Shown: positions 10,004-18,443 of the stretch, one piece after another
Position numbering within the stretch: the stretch's first letter is position 1
Layout of the letters: each line of letters starts with the position of its first letter
Source: DATCYZ01 sp036526195
GTDB taxonomy: Bacteria; Pseudomonadota; Gammaproteobacteria; Burkholderiales; SG8-39
Reading direction: 5' to 3'
Assembly (NCBI GenBank): GCA_036526195.1
Contig: DATCYZ010000025.1
Location: forward strand, 1-28,305
DNA: 28,305 nt
Program-made: the position numbers and the translations under genes
The notes under the pieces: model-generated
Database searches by the model: none
What the model was told of the DNA's origin: nothing
The model's input: only the letters and a program-made list of their open reading frames with translations

Positions 10004-11368
10004 ATGTCCACTGACGCCCCGCCTGCGCCGCCGCGCCCGGCCATGCACCGGCTGGTCGGCGCGCCGATCCTGCCGACGCTCGGTCGCCTCGCGGGGCCGC
10101 CCGCCTTCCTCGCCATCTTCCAGACCGCGGTGTCGATCGCCGACACCTACTATGTCGGGCAACTCGGCACCACGGCGCTCGCCGGACTCGCGCTGGTGTT
10201 CCCGGTGCTGATGCTGCTGCAGATGGTCTCGGCCGGCGCGATGGGCGGCGGCGTGTCTTCGGCGATCGCGCGCGCGCTCGGCGCGGGCGAGGTGCACGCC
10301 GCGCGCGCGCTGGTCGCGCATGCGCTGGTGATCGCGCTCGGCATGGGCCTCGCGTTCACCGCGCTGTTCCTCGGCGGCGGGCCTGCGCTGTACCGCGCGC
10401 TCGGCGGTACCGACACGGTGCTCGCGCAGGCGCTCGCCTATTCGAACGTGATCTTCGCCGGCGCGATCCTGGTGTGGCTGTCGAACACGCTGGCCAGCGT
10501 GCTGCGCGGCAGCGGCAACACGCTGGTGCCTTCGGCGGCGCTGGTCGGCGCGGCGCTGGTGCACCTGCCGCTGTCGGGTGCGCTGGTGCTCGGCTGGTGG
10601 GGCCTGCCGCGCCTCGGCATCGCCGGCGCGGGCATCGCCTACATCGTCGCCTTCGCCTGCGCGAGCGCTGCGATGGCGGCGTACATCTGGAAAAGCCCGT
10701 TGCGCCCGGCGCGCGAGGACTGCGCGCTCCAGTGGCGTCGCTTCCGCGACATCCTGCGCGTTGGCGCCATCTCCTCGGTCTCGGCGATCCAGACCGTGCT
10801 CACCGCGGTGATCGTCACCGGCTTCATCGGCCGCTACGGCACCGCGGCGCTCGCCGGCTACGGCGTCGGCGTGCGGCTCGAACTGCTGCAGGTGCCGCTG
10901 GTGTTCTCCATCGGGCAGGCGATGGTGCCGATGGTCGGCACCCACATCGGCGCCGGGCAGGCGGCGCGCGCCAAGGCGATCGCCTGGACCGGCGCGGCCA
11001 TCGCCGGCTGCATCAGCCTGACCATCGGGCTTGCGGTGGCGCTGTTTCCGGAGGCCTGGATCCACCTCTTCTCGCGCGACGCCGAGGTGGTGGCCGCGGG
11101 ACGGCAGTACCTGAGGATCGTCGCGCCCTTCTACGCCTTCCTCGGCCTCGCCATCGTGCTGTACTTCGCCTCGCAGGGCGCCGGCCACGTGCTGCGTCCG
11201 GTGCTCGCCGGCACGGTGCGGCTCGTGCTGGTGGTCGGTGGCGCCTTCATCGCCCTCGCGCTGGACGCCCCGCTGTGGGTGCTCTACGCGCTGATTGCCC
11301 TGGGCCTCGCGGTGTTCGGCGGCCTTACCGCGTTCGCGGTGCATCGCACCGACTGGGCGGTGCGCTGA
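10004..11368 (+). CDS. MATE-family multidrug/toxin exporter
   Basis: 454 residues with about 12 membrane helices. Seen: PTLGRLAGPPAFLAIFQTAVSIADTYYVGQLGTTALAGLAL at the N-terminus (family-typical), GGGVSSAIARALGAG after helix 2, and the second half begins around SSVSAIQTVLTAVIVTGFIGRYGTAALAGYGVG, mirroring the first half. Exporters of this family drive out cationic drugs or metabolites using Na+ or H+. It is divergent from lrgA. Its 3' end overlaps the convergent di-heme enzyme gene by 44 bases (11325-11368). Confidence 0.92.
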   Translation: MSTDAPPAPPRPAMHRLVGAPILPTLGRLAGPPAFLAIFQTAVSIADTYYVGQLGTTALAGLALVFPVLMLLQMVSAGAMGGGVSSAIARALGAGEVHAARALVAHALVIALGMGLAFTALFLGGGPALYRALGGTDTVLAQALAYSNVIFAGAILVWLSNTLASVLRGSGNTLVPSAALVGAALVHLPLSGALVLGWWGLPRLGIAGAGIAYIVAFACASAAMAAYIWKSPLRPAREDCALQWRRFRDILRVGAISSVSAIQTVLTAVIVTGFIGRYGTAALAGYGVGVRLELLQVPLVFSIGQAMVPMVGTHIGAGQAARAKAIAWTGAAIAGCISLTIGLAVALFPEAWIHLFSRDAEVVAAGRQYLRIVAPFYAFLGLAIVLYFASQGAGHVLRPVLAGTVRLVLVVGGAFIALALDAPLWVLYALIALGLAVFGGLTAFAVHRTDWAVR

Positions 11369-12530
11369 CGTAGCGCGGGTTCGTCGAAAGCGACTCGAGG
11401 AAGGCCACCAGGTCCGCAGCGTCCGCCGCGGACAGCTTCAGCGGCCGCAGGATGCGCTCGCCGTCGGCATGCAGGCGATCCTCGTTCAGTTCCGAGTAAT
11501 GCTTCACCACGTCAGCGAGCGTGGCGTGCGAGCCGGCGTGCATGTAAGGCCGCGTGTGCGCAGCCTCGCGCAGGCCCGGCACCTTGAACTCGCCGAAATT
11601 TCGCGGTTGCGCCTCGACGAACTTCGTCTTGTCGGCCGTGCTGCGGGCGGGGTCGTCGTTCCACGCGCCGAGCAGGTTGTGCGCATCCGCCCGCAGGCGC
11701 GCGAGCCCCGCGTGGCGGCCGGCATCCACGCCGCCGCCCGGGATGAAGAAGGGCACGCCGATGTCGGCGAACTCGCCGGTGGTGAAGGCGGGGCCGAAGT
11801 GGCACACGCTGCAGCGCCCGTGGCCGACGAAGGTCTTCAGGCCGCGCTGTGCCGCCGCCGGGTAGCGCGTCATCGCCGCGGCGTCGCCGCGTTCGAGCGC
11901 ATCGCGGAATTCGTCGAAACGCGTGCGCGGCGAGACGAGGGTCTCGACGAAGGCCGCGATCGCCTTGGCCACGTTCACCATCACCGCGTGGTCCTCGGCC
12001 GTGGGCGCGCCGAAGACGCGCGCATACCGGCAGTTGAATTCCGCGTCCTCGCGCATCAGGCGCGCGACGTGCGCCGCCCCGCCGCCCATCTCCACGGGAT
12101 GCTCCAGCGGCCGGATGACGAAGGCCCACAGGCTGTCCGAGCCCCCGCCCCAGCCCCACCAGCGCGCAAGGCCGGTGTTCCAGAGGCCCGTGGTGTTGCG
12201 ATGCAGGTCGCCCGGCGGCGGCGGGCGGCCGCGGTCGCCGAGCCAGGTGCGGCGCGGCGCGTCGGTCCAGGCCTTGTCCGGGTCGTGGCAGCGGCCGCAG
12301 GCGGTGCCGCCGGATGCAGACAGGCGCTTCGAGCGGAACAGGACCTCGCCGAACTCGATCGCCGCAGGCTGGCCCGAGACCCGGTTCGAGGGGTCGCGCG
12401 GCACCGCCATCGGCCAGGGTCCGTGGCGCAGGATCGCGGCGCGCTCGGCGGCGTCGAACGACACTTCCGCGACCGCCGGCAGCGCCGCGCAGGCGAGGCC
12501 GAGCGCGAAGACCCCCCTATAAAGCAACAT
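11325..12530 (-). CDS. Di-heme MauG/cytochrome c peroxidase-family enzyme, exported
   Basis: 401 residues from the ATG at 12530; an in-frame TTG at 12542 would add four. A signal peptide ends around ALPAVA-EV. Two c-type heme sites: CGRCH (Cys78, Cys81, His82) and CSVCH (Cys240, Cys243, His244). The C-terminal block HTRPYMHAGSHATLADVVKHY is where the family places its distal-side Met/Tyr region. Members either reduce H2O2 or, like MauG and MbnH, oxidise residues of a partner protein in the periplasm. The gene is third in a minus-strand cluster behind a YtkA-like protein (37-base gap to the ATG). The start codon sits inside a rare AT-rich palindrome (12524-12539). The C-terminal tail overlaps the MATE gene antisense. 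Confidence 0.88.
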   Translation of the reverse strand: MLLYRGVFALGLACAALPAVAEVSFDAAERAAILRHGPWPMAVPRDPSNRVSGQPAAIEFGEVLFRSKRLSASGGTACGRCHDPDKAWTDAPRRTWLGDRGRPPPPGDLHRNTTGLWNTGLARWWGWGGGSDSLWAFVIRPLEHPVEMGGGAAHVARLMREDAEFNCRYARVFGAPTAEDHAVMVNVAKAIAAFVETLVSPRTRFDEFRDALERGDAAAMTRYPAAAQRGLKTFVGHGRCSVCHFGPAFTTGEFADIGVPFFIPGGGVDAGRHAGLARLRADAHNLLGAWNDDPARSTADKTKFVEAQPRNFGEFKVPGLREAAHTRPYMHAGSHATLADVVKHYSELNEDRLHADGERILRPLKLSAADAADLVAFLESLSTNPRYVSAPPSRCDAPRTR

Positions 12531-12539
12531 ATATGTTAC
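12524..12539. promoter_or_regulatory. AT-rich palindrome on the di-heme gene start (copy 1)
   Basis: GCAACATATATGTTAC: the inner 12 bases AACATATATGTT are a perfect palindrome, and the outer G/C also pair. It covers the start codon (ATG 12530-12528, minus strand) and neighbouring codons. The 16 bases 12526-12541 recur exactly at 22762-22777. Likely an operator; the regulator is unknown. Confidence 0.6.
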
Positions 12540-12567
12540 CAAATGCCGTGTTGCGGCGCCCCACCGC

Positions 12568-12957
12568 TCAATCGACCTCCAGGTCGAGCGTCAGGCGCTC
12601 GCGACCGCCCGCCGTATCGACCTCGACCAGGAACTGCCACGCGCCGGGCATGTGGAAGAGGAAGCCCTCGGCGCGCCAGGTGCCGTCCGCGCGGCGTGTC
12701 GCCACCGCCCGCGTGTTCATGCCGTGCCTGTGCGCAGGCATCCAGGCGTCGAACCGCACGGTGGCCGGGGCCGCGCCGGTTCTCGCGCAGACCTTCGCCT
12801 CCAGCACGAATTCCGCACCGACGCCCGGCCTCAAGGGTTGCAGCGCCAGCCACGCGACGTGGTTCGCGGACTCGGCGCGCTGCCACTGCGCGCCCGGCGC
12901 CTCGCAGGCCAGCGCCGGCAGCGCGGCAACGAGGCCGAGCGCGAGCGCCGCCCACAC
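12568..12957 (-). CDS. Small exported FixH/YtkA-like protein with Met/His motif
   Basis: 129 residues from a GTG at 12957, only 3 bases after the amidohydrolase stop, so translation is probably coupled. A signal peptide ends at about ALA-C19. The mature part is a small beta-rich domain resembling YtkA/FixH-like domains. Seen: DAWMPAHRHGM (Trp72, Met73, His76, His78, Met80) and FHMPGAW (His102, Met103, Trp107), which could bind copper, plus Cys19 and Cys57, which could form a disulfide. YtkA-like domains often occur with copper or cytochrome genes. Here the next gene is a two-heme enzyme, making this a possible partner or substrate. Metal binding is inferred. Confidence 0.75.
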   Translation of the reverse strand: MWAALALGLVAALPALACEAPGAQWQRAESANHVAWLALQPLRPGVGAEFVLEAKVCARTGAAPATVRFDAWMPAHRHGMNTRAVATRRADGTWRAEGFLFHMPGAWQFLVEVDTAGGRERLTLDLEVD

Positions 12958-12960
12958 GGT

Positions 12961-13779
12961 TCAGTCGCCCTTCTTGTCGAAGGCGCGGCCGATCACCTCT
13001 TCGCCGTTCTTCCAGGCGATGCGCTCGGCCACCGCCGGCGGCAGGTCGGCGAGCCACTGCCGCGACCACTTCGCGTGATCGCCGATGTAGTGCCAGCGCT
13101 CCGGCGTGAAGGTGTCGGTGCCGACCATGAAGCGGTCCGGGAACTCGAGGAAGGCCTTGCGCCACTCGGCGTCCACCTTGCCGCCCTGCCCGTGGTCGGT
13201 GCGAAACGCGAGGTCGGCCCAGAGATTGCGGTGCTTGCGCAGCATCGCGCGCACCTTCTCCGGCGAGTCGAACCCCGAGTGCGCCCACAGAATGCGCGCC
13301 TGCGGCCACTGCTTGAACAAACGCTCGACCGCGTCCGCGTCCGAGTGTGCATGCAGCATGAGCCCGTACTGCTTCGCCAGTTCGACCATGCGGCGCGGCA
13401 CCGGCAGTTCGGCGTCCGCGCCGTACAGGTGGAACTCGCCGATGGCGACGTAGCGGTAGCGCTTCAGGCGCGCTTCCAGGTAGTCGATCACCGTGGCATC
13501 GCGCACCCAGCTGCCGATCTCGCCGCGGCTGCGATAGGGACGCAGTTCCGGCACGATCAGGTCCGGCGCCGCCTCGAAGAGCTTCTGCGTGCCGGCGTCG
13601 TCCGAGCTCGACACCAGCGCGCGCTTCACCCCGGCCTTCCTCAGGATGGCGATCGCCTCGGCCGCCGGCATCGAGGTGGCGGCGTCGTGGCTGAAGTGGA
13701 TGTGCGCGTCGAACACCGGCAGGTCCGCCGCCGCGGCCAGGGTGCTTGAGAAGAAGAACAACGCCGCCAGTCGTCGCAT
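12961..13779 (-). CDS. Exported amidohydrolase (amidohydrolase_2 type)
   Basis: 272 residues with a clear signal peptide (MRRLAALFFFSSTLAAAA, cut near residue 18). The mature protein is a TIM-barrel metal hydrolase: DAHIHF (His26-x-His28), HAHSDAD, WAHSGFD and VGTDTF supply the usual His, His and Asp ligands. Relatives cover decarboxylases, lactonases and amidases, so the reaction is open; a periplasmic location is unusual but shared by some members of the family. GGAGG lies 3 bases before the ATG. It is the first gene of the amidohydrolase/YtkA-like/di-heme cluster, separated from the ThDP-enzyme gene by 68 bases. Confidence 0.85.
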   Translation of the reverse strand: MRRLAALFFFSSTLAAAADLPVFDAHIHFSHDAATSMPAAEAIAILRKAGVKRALVSSSDDAGTQKLFEAAPDLIVPELRPYRSRGEIGSWVRDATVIDYLEARLKRYRYVAIGEFHLYGADAELPVPRRMVELAKQYGLMLHAHSDADAVERLFKQWPQARILWAHSGFDSPEKVRAMLRKHRNLWADLAFRTDHGQGGKVDAEWRKAFLEFPDRFMVGTDTFTPERWHYIGDHAKWSRQWLADLPPAVAERIAWKNGEEVIGRAFDKKGD

Positions 13780-13847
13780 GGGGCCTCCGGGGTTCAGTTC
13801 GCAAACAGCCCTTCTGGTGCAATCATTCCCTGCCCGTATCCGGTCGT

Positions 13848-15512
13848 CTAGGTGCCGAAGCCGTCGGCCACCATCACTTCGATCAGGTTCGGCGCGCCGC
13901 TCGCCACCGCGGCGCGCAGCGCGGGGGCAAAGGCCTGCGGATCGGTGATGCGCTGCGCGGCCATGCCCATGGACTGCGCGAGCTTCGCGTAGTCGATCTC
14001 CGGGTCGCGGAAGTCCATGCCGACGAACTGGTCCGAGCCCCGGAACGACACCAGCCGCTCCTTGATGATGCGGTAGCTGCGGTTGTTGGTGATCACGTAG
14101 GTGACCGGCAGCCGATGGTGCGCCACCGTCCACAGCGCCTGGATGCCGTAGAGCGCGCTGCCGTCCCCAACGACCGCCACCACCGGGCGCCCGGGCTGGG
14201 CGAAGGCCACGCCGGCCGCGCCGGGCAGGCCGAAGCCGAGGCCGCCGCTGGCAAGCCCGTACAGGCCGTGACGGTCGCGCTGCTCGAGGAACACCGGCAG
14301 CGTGGTGGAGGAGGTCAACGCCTCCTCGACCACGATCGCCTCGGCGGGCAGGGTCTCGGCGATGCGCAGCATCAGGTAGCGCGGGTCGATCGGGACCGTC
14401 TCGGCGCCGAGCAGCGCCTCCACGCGCGTCGCGTCGCGCTGCGCCGTCCAGTTGCGCGGCGCGATCGCCGCGAGCCGGCCGGCGGCGGCGGTGGCATGGG
14501 ACGGCGCGCGCTTTTCGCGCAGGCGCGGCAGCAGCGCCCTGAGCGTCTCTTTCACGTCGGCGCGGATCGCCACTTCGGTCGGGTAGTTCTTGCCGAGTTC
14601 CCAGTCGCGCTCGGAGAGGTGCACCACCGGCAGCGTCTCCGGCAGCGGCGAGACGAGGCTGTGCACCGACATGCGAAGCAGGTCCGCGCCCAGGCAGACC
14701 AGCAGGTCGTAGGGCGCGAGCGCGGCGCGCACCTGCTTCTGGCTGCGCGTGAAGGCGCCCATGTAGGCCGGGTGGCTGCTCGGGAAGGTGGCGGCATACG
14801 GCACCGGCTCCTGCCAGACCGCGGCGCCGAGCAGCGAGGCGAGTTCGGCGGCTTCGGCGAAGGCGTCGCGCGTCGAGAGTTCCATGCCGGTGAGCAGTGC
14901 CGGGTGCTTCGCCGCCAGCAGGCGCTCGGCGAGACGGTCGAGCGCCTCGTCCGAGGGCCGCGTGGCCGCATCCACCCGCGTCGGATGGCCGAATTCGAGC
15001 TCGGCTTCGGCATCCAGCACGTCGCCCGGCAGGCTGATGAACACCGGCCCGGTGGGCGGCGTAAGCGCCACCTTGGCGGCACGGCGGATGATGCGCGGCA
15101 GGTCCTCGACGCGCGAGACTTCCACCGCCCACTTCACCATCGGCTCGGCGATCCTCACCAGCGGGTCGTAGAGCAGCGGTTCGAGCAGGCCGTGGCCCTG
15201 CTCCTGCTGGCCGCAGGTGACGATGATCGGCGAGCCGGAGAACTTCGCGTTGTAGAGCGCGCCCATGGCATTGCCCAGGCCCGGGGCGACGTGCAGGCTG
15301 CAGGCGGTGAGCCGGCCCGATGCGCGCGCGAAGCCGTCGGCCATCGCCACCACCACGCCTTCGTAGGCGCCGAGCACGAACTTCAGTTCCGGCGTGCGCG
15401 GCACCGCCTCCATGATGGCGAGTTCGGTGGTACCGGGGTTGCCGAAGAGGTGCGTCACGCCCTCGTCGACGAGCAGCTTCAGGAACGCGTCGCGTCCGCT
15501 GAGTTTGACCAT
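13848..15512 (-). CDS. ThDP-dependent enzyme, benzoylformate decarboxylase/acetolactate synthase-like
   Basis: 554 residues, the full length for the family. Domain order: Pyr domain with FGNPGTTEL (residues 23-31), cofactor-activating Glu51 (AYEG) and His74 in SLHVAPGLGNAMGA; central domain; PP domain with the Mg-ThDP motif GDGSALYGI...NN (28 residues apart, in AVVGDGSALYGIQALW to ITNNRSYR). The NPG, SLH and GQQ blocks resemble benzoylformate decarboxylase (MdlC) more than acetolactate synthase, but Thr28 stands where MdlC has its catalytic Ser26. Likely a 2-keto acid decarboxylase or carboligase. AGGAG lies 10 bases before the ATG, overlapping the stop of the upstream hydrolase gene; the gap between the genes is 7 bases. 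Confidence 0.87.
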   Translation of the reverse strand: MVKLSGRDAFLKLLVDEGVTHLFGNPGTTELAIMEAVPRTPELKFVLGAYEGVVVAMADGFARASGRLTACSLHVAPGLGNAMGALYNAKFSGSPIIVTCGQQEQGHGLLEPLLYDPLVRIAEPMVKWAVEVSRVEDLPRIIRRAAKVALTPPTGPVFISLPGDVLDAEAELEFGHPTRVDAATRPSDEALDRLAERLLAAKHPALLTGMELSTRDAFAEAAELASLLGAAVWQEPVPYAATFPSSHPAYMGAFTRSQKQVRAALAPYDLLVCLGADLLRMSVHSLVSPLPETLPVVHLSERDWELGKNYPTEVAIRADVKETLRALLPRLREKRAPSHATAAAGRLAAIAPRNWTAQRDATRVEALLGAETVPIDPRYLMLRIAETLPAEAIVVEEALTSSTTLPVFLEQRDRHGLYGLASGGLGFGLPGAAGVAFAQPGRPVVAVVGDGSALYGIQALWTVAHHRLPVTYVITNNRSYRIIKERLVSFRGSDQFVGMDFRDPEIDYAKLAQSMGMAAQRITDPQAFAPALRAAVASGAPNLIEVMVADGFGT

Positions 15513-15519
15513 GGAAGGT

Positions 15520-16317
15520 TTACTCCTGGTTCAGGAAGGCGGCGAGGGCATCCAGCGTCGCATCCGGCGCCTCGGCCATCATCGAATGGCCCGAGGGCGG
15601 CAGCAGCACCGTCTGCGCGGACTTGAACGCCTTGGCAAAGCCCGCCGCGACGCGCGGCGCGGTCATCTGGTCGCGGTTGCCGAGGATGAACAGCACCGGG
15701 CAGGCGGTCTTCGCGGCGCCCGCCTCGCCGCCCGCGTACTGGTGGCAGGCGAGCAGGTCGTTGTGCAGCACGCCGGGCGCGAGCCGCGCGAGGCGCGCGA
15801 GGTTGTCGCCGTACATCCACATGCCCGGGTTCGGGTTGCCGCCGAGCGGCACCTGCGGCGCGTGGCCCCAGATGGTCGACATGTCGAAGGCGGTGGTTTC
15901 GTTCTTCTTCGCGGCCTCGAGGAAGGCATCGCCCACCTTCATCGGGTACGCGGCGCCGAGCAGCGCGATGCGCTCGACGCGCGCCGCATGGCGCGCGGCG
16001 CATTCGACCGCGACCAGCGAGCCCATCGAATGACCGACCACCGCGGCGCGCCCGAGGCCGGCGGCATCGAGCAGGCGCATCACCCAGTCAGCCATGGCCT
16101 CGACCGTCGCGATCGGCGGGCCCCCGGATCGGCCGTGCCCGGGCAGGTCCACCGCCAGCACGTTCCAGCCGTGATAGCCGAACCAGCGGCTCTGCAGTCC
16201 CCACCAGGAATGGTCCAGTCCCGCGCCGTGCACGAAGAGCGCGGTGCGCTTCGCCGGATCGAGGGCATGCGCGGCGGTGTAGGCGAAGGCGCGCTTGCCA
16301 TCGACCGTGAAATCCAT
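15520..16317 (-). CDS. Alpha/beta hydrolase fold protein
   Basis: 265 residues, cytoplasmic. Seen: FVHGAGLDHSWW oxyanion-hole segment (28-39), VDLPGHGRSGG, nucleophile elbow GHSMGS with Ser97, acid Asp in LGNRDQMTAP and His in PPSGHSMMAEAP. This is the pattern of small esterases, C-C hydrolases and haloperoxidase-like hydrolases; the substrate is not readable. The ATG overlaps the metY stop by one base (TGATG), and the ThDP-enzyme gene follows 7 bases after its stop, so the three form one transcript. Middle position between MetY and a keto-acid enzyme suggests a shared substrate, but this is a guess. Confidence 0.87.
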   Translation of the reverse strand: MDFTVDGKRAFAYTAAHALDPAKRTALFVHGAGLDHSWWGLQSRWFGYHGWNVLAVDLPGHGRSGGPPIATVEAMADWVMRLLDAAGLGRAAVVGHSMGSLVAVECAARHAARVERIALLGAAYPMKVGDAFLEAAKKNETTAFDMSTIWGHAPQVPLGGNPNPGMWMYGDNLARLARLAPGVLHNDLLACHQYAGGEAGAAKTACPVLFILGNRDQMTAPRVAAGFAKAFKSAQTVLLPPSGHSMMAEAPDATLDALAAFLNQE

Positions 16318-17654
16318 CAGCCGGCCTTCGGCGCCTTCGCGCCGTCCTTCGGTGCCTGCGTGGCGCGCTGCGCGGCGCGGAGCGCGCGGCCGAGGTCCTC
16401 GATCAGGTCCTCGGCGTCCTCCAGCCCGATCGACAGGCGCACCGTGCCGGCGCCGACGCCGGCCTTCTTCAGGTCTTCGTCGCTCATGCGGTAATGGGTG
16501 GTCGAGGCCGGGTGGATCACCAGCGACTTCGCGTCGCCGACGTTCGCCAGGTGCGAGAACACGCGCAGTGTCTCGATGAAGCGCTTGCCCGCGGCGCGCC
16601 CGCCCTGCATGTCGAAGGAGAACACCGCGCCGCAGCCGCGCGGCAGCAGGCGCCTGGCCAGTTCGTGGTCCGGGTGGCCGGGCTGCTCGGGATACATCAC
16701 GCGCTCCACCATCGGGTGCGCGGCGAGGAAGGCCACGACCTTGCGCGCGTTCTCGACGTGGCGCGGCATGCGCAGGTGCAGCGTCTCGATGCCCTGCAGG
16801 ATCTGGAAGGCGGTCATCGGCGCCATGCAGGCGCCGAAATCGCGCAGGCCTTCGCGCCGCGCGCGCAGGAGAAACGCCCGCGTGCCGGATTCCTCCTCGA
16901 AATCCATGTTGTGGAAGCCCGCGTAGGGCGCGGTGAGCTGCGGAAACTTGCCGCTCTTCTCCCAGTCGAAGCGGCCGGAATCGACGATCACCCCGCCGAT
17001 GGCGACGCCGTGGCCGCCGAGGAACTTGGTCGCCGAGTGGTACAGCAGGTCGGCGCCCAGTTCGAAGGGCTTCATCAGGTACGGCGTGGTGAAGGTCGAA
17101 TCCACCAGCAGCGGCAGCCCGGCCTCGTGCGCGATCTTCGACACCGCCGGGATGTCGAGCACGTCCAGCCCCGGATTGCCGAGCGTCTCGCCGAAGACCA
17201 GGCGCGTGTTGTCCTTCAGCGCGCGGCGAAAGCCCTCGACGTCGCGCGGATCGACGAAGGTGGTGTCGATGCCGAAGCGCCGCATCGTGTAGCCGAGCAG
17301 GTTGTGCGAGCCGCCGTAGAGCGAGTTCGAGGCGACGATGTGGCTGCCGGCATCGAGCAGCGTGGCCACCACCAGGTGCAGCGCCGCCTGCCCGGAGGCC
17401 GTGGCGATCGCCCCGACGCCGCCCTCGAGCGCCGCGACGCGCTCTTCCAGCACCGCGACGGTCGGGTTCGAGATGCGCGAGTAGACGTGCCCGGCACGCT
17501 CCATGTTGAACAGCGACGCCGCGTGCTCGCTGTCGCGGAACACGTAGGAGGTGGTCGCGTAGATCGGCACCGCCCGCGCGCCGAAGGTCGCGTCCGGCGT
17601 ATGCCCCGCATGCAGCGCCAGGGTGTCAAACGAGGGGTATTTGGGGCCGGCCAT
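16317..17654 (-). CDS. metY: O-acetylhomoserine sulfhydrylase (MetY)
   Basis: 445 residues, the long form typical of O-acetylhomoserine aminocarboxypropyltransferase rather than MetB/MetC (about 390). It makes homocysteine from O-acetylhomoserine and sulfide. Seen: TLALHAGHTPD start, YSRISNPTVAVLEERVAALE (59-78), SLYGGSHNLL, Asp185 in LLVDSTFTTPYL and the PLP lysine Lys210 in SATKFLGGHG, followed by RVMYPEQPGHPDHE. Cytoplasmic. It leads a three-gene minus-strand unit. No SAM riboswitch is visible upstream. A short MesD-like methionine synthase 5.5 kb away could use its product. Confidence 0.94.
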   Translation of the reverse strand: MAGPKYPSFDTLALHAGHTPDATFGARAVPIYATTSYVFRDSEHAASLFNMERAGHVYSRISNPTVAVLEERVAALEGGVGAIATASGQAALHLVVATLLDAGSHIVASNSLYGGSHNLLGYTMRRFGIDTTFVDPRDVEGFRRALKDNTRLVFGETLGNPGLDVLDIPAVSKIAHEAGLPLLVDSTFTTPYLMKPFELGADLLYHSATKFLGGHGVAIGGVIVDSGRFDWEKSGKFPQLTAPYAGFHNMDFEEESGTRAFLLRARREGLRDFGACMAPMTAFQILQGIETLHLRMPRHVENARKVVAFLAAHPMVERVMYPEQPGHPDHELARRLLPRGCGAVFSFDMQGGRAAGKRFIETLRVFSHLANVGDAKSLVIHPASTTHYRMSDEDLKKAGVGAGTVRLSIGLEDAEDLIEDLGRALRAAQRATQAPKDGAKAPKAG

Positions 17655-17711
17655 CCCGAACCTGCGCGTGTGGTGATTGGTGCGACGAGTGTACGAAGCT
17701 GGGGGGTAACG

Positions 17712-17728
17712 GGGGGGCGCAGCCCCCC
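17712..17728. terminator. G/C hairpin between metY and a conserved gene
   Basis: GGGGGGC-GCA-GCCCCCC, a 7-bp stem with a 3-base loop, lies about 60 bases upstream of metY and downstream of the minus-strand gene 17779-18333. It may end transcription of that gene; there is no T tract. Confidence 0.45.
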
Positions 17729-17778
17729 TGTTCCGAGCCTGCCGCTTCTAGTTCAGCTATCCACTGACGACCGATCCG

Positions 17779-18333
17779 TCAGTGCAAATTCTTGCGCGAA
17801 GGCCTCGTGTAAGTTTCAAACGCCCGCTCCGACGGCTTGGGTTGCGCCGCGCGCTCCTTCCACTGCCGGTCGAACAATTCGTTCACCAGCGCGAGCACGC
17901 CGGCAAACTCCTCTTTCTCGAACTGGCGCTCGAGCAGGGCCGCGGTGTCTTCCATCATGCAGCGGCGCTGCGCCTCGTGGATCGCCTGCGGCGTCGGGCC
18001 GACGAACATCAGCCGCGCTTCCTGGTCGCCGTTGTCGTGGTACAGCGTCAAGTCGACCTCGACCGCCTCGTAGCAGTAGGGGCCGAGCCCGACCAGGGCT
18101 TCTTCCAGCGCCTGGTGGAAGCTGCGGCCGGTCTCCCCGGTCCAGCACAGGTGCAGGAGCAGGTCCTTCTCGTCGAACTTGATGCCCGGCTCGTTCGGTT
18201 CCAGGCTCTTCACGTCGGCGATGTTGTCGGCATCGAGGTAATCGAGCCACGGCGCAAGCGCCAACTCGAGTTGCTTGCGCGACACCCCCTCCAGGATGGG
18301 AATGTCGGCATGGACATGGACTTCGATCCGCAT
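17779..18333 (-). CDS. Conserved hypothetical protein, 184 residues
   Basis: A soluble acidic protein without signal peptide or membrane helix. The N-terminus reads MRIEVHVHADIPILEG, followed by a predicted helical region; the C-terminal part is helical and charged (ALLERQFEKEEFAGVLALVNELF). I do not recognise the family with certainty; short proteins with an H-V-H-A-D start are known to me only as uncharacterised proteobacterial proteins. AGGA precedes the ATG with suitable spacing. It is divergent from the DUF3567 gene, and a TAGAAT box (18370-18365, minus strand) may be its -10. Good codon bias and a clean start support a real gene. Confidence 0.75.
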   Translation of the reverse strand: MRIEVHVHADIPILEGVSRKQLELALAPWLDYLDADNIADVKSLEPNEPGIKFDEKDLLLHLCWTGETGRSFHQALEEALVGLGPYCYEAVEVDLTLYHDNGDQEARLMFVGPTPQAIHEAQRRCMMEDTAALLERQFEKEEFAGVLALVNELFDRQWKERAAQPKPSERAFETYTRPSRKNLH

Positions 18334-18443
18334 GGCGGCGATCCTGCTTGGATTTCAAGGCGAAATTCTACCATTCCGCCCTTTTCGGCCCGCTTCGTCC
18401 GCACACCGGAAAACCCCCTCTGCGATAAATGCTTACACTGCCC

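Noticed and set aside
17655..17778. SAM riboswitch upstream of metY
   Set aside because: The region is short and holds only a simple G/C hairpin; no recognisable SAM aptamer features.
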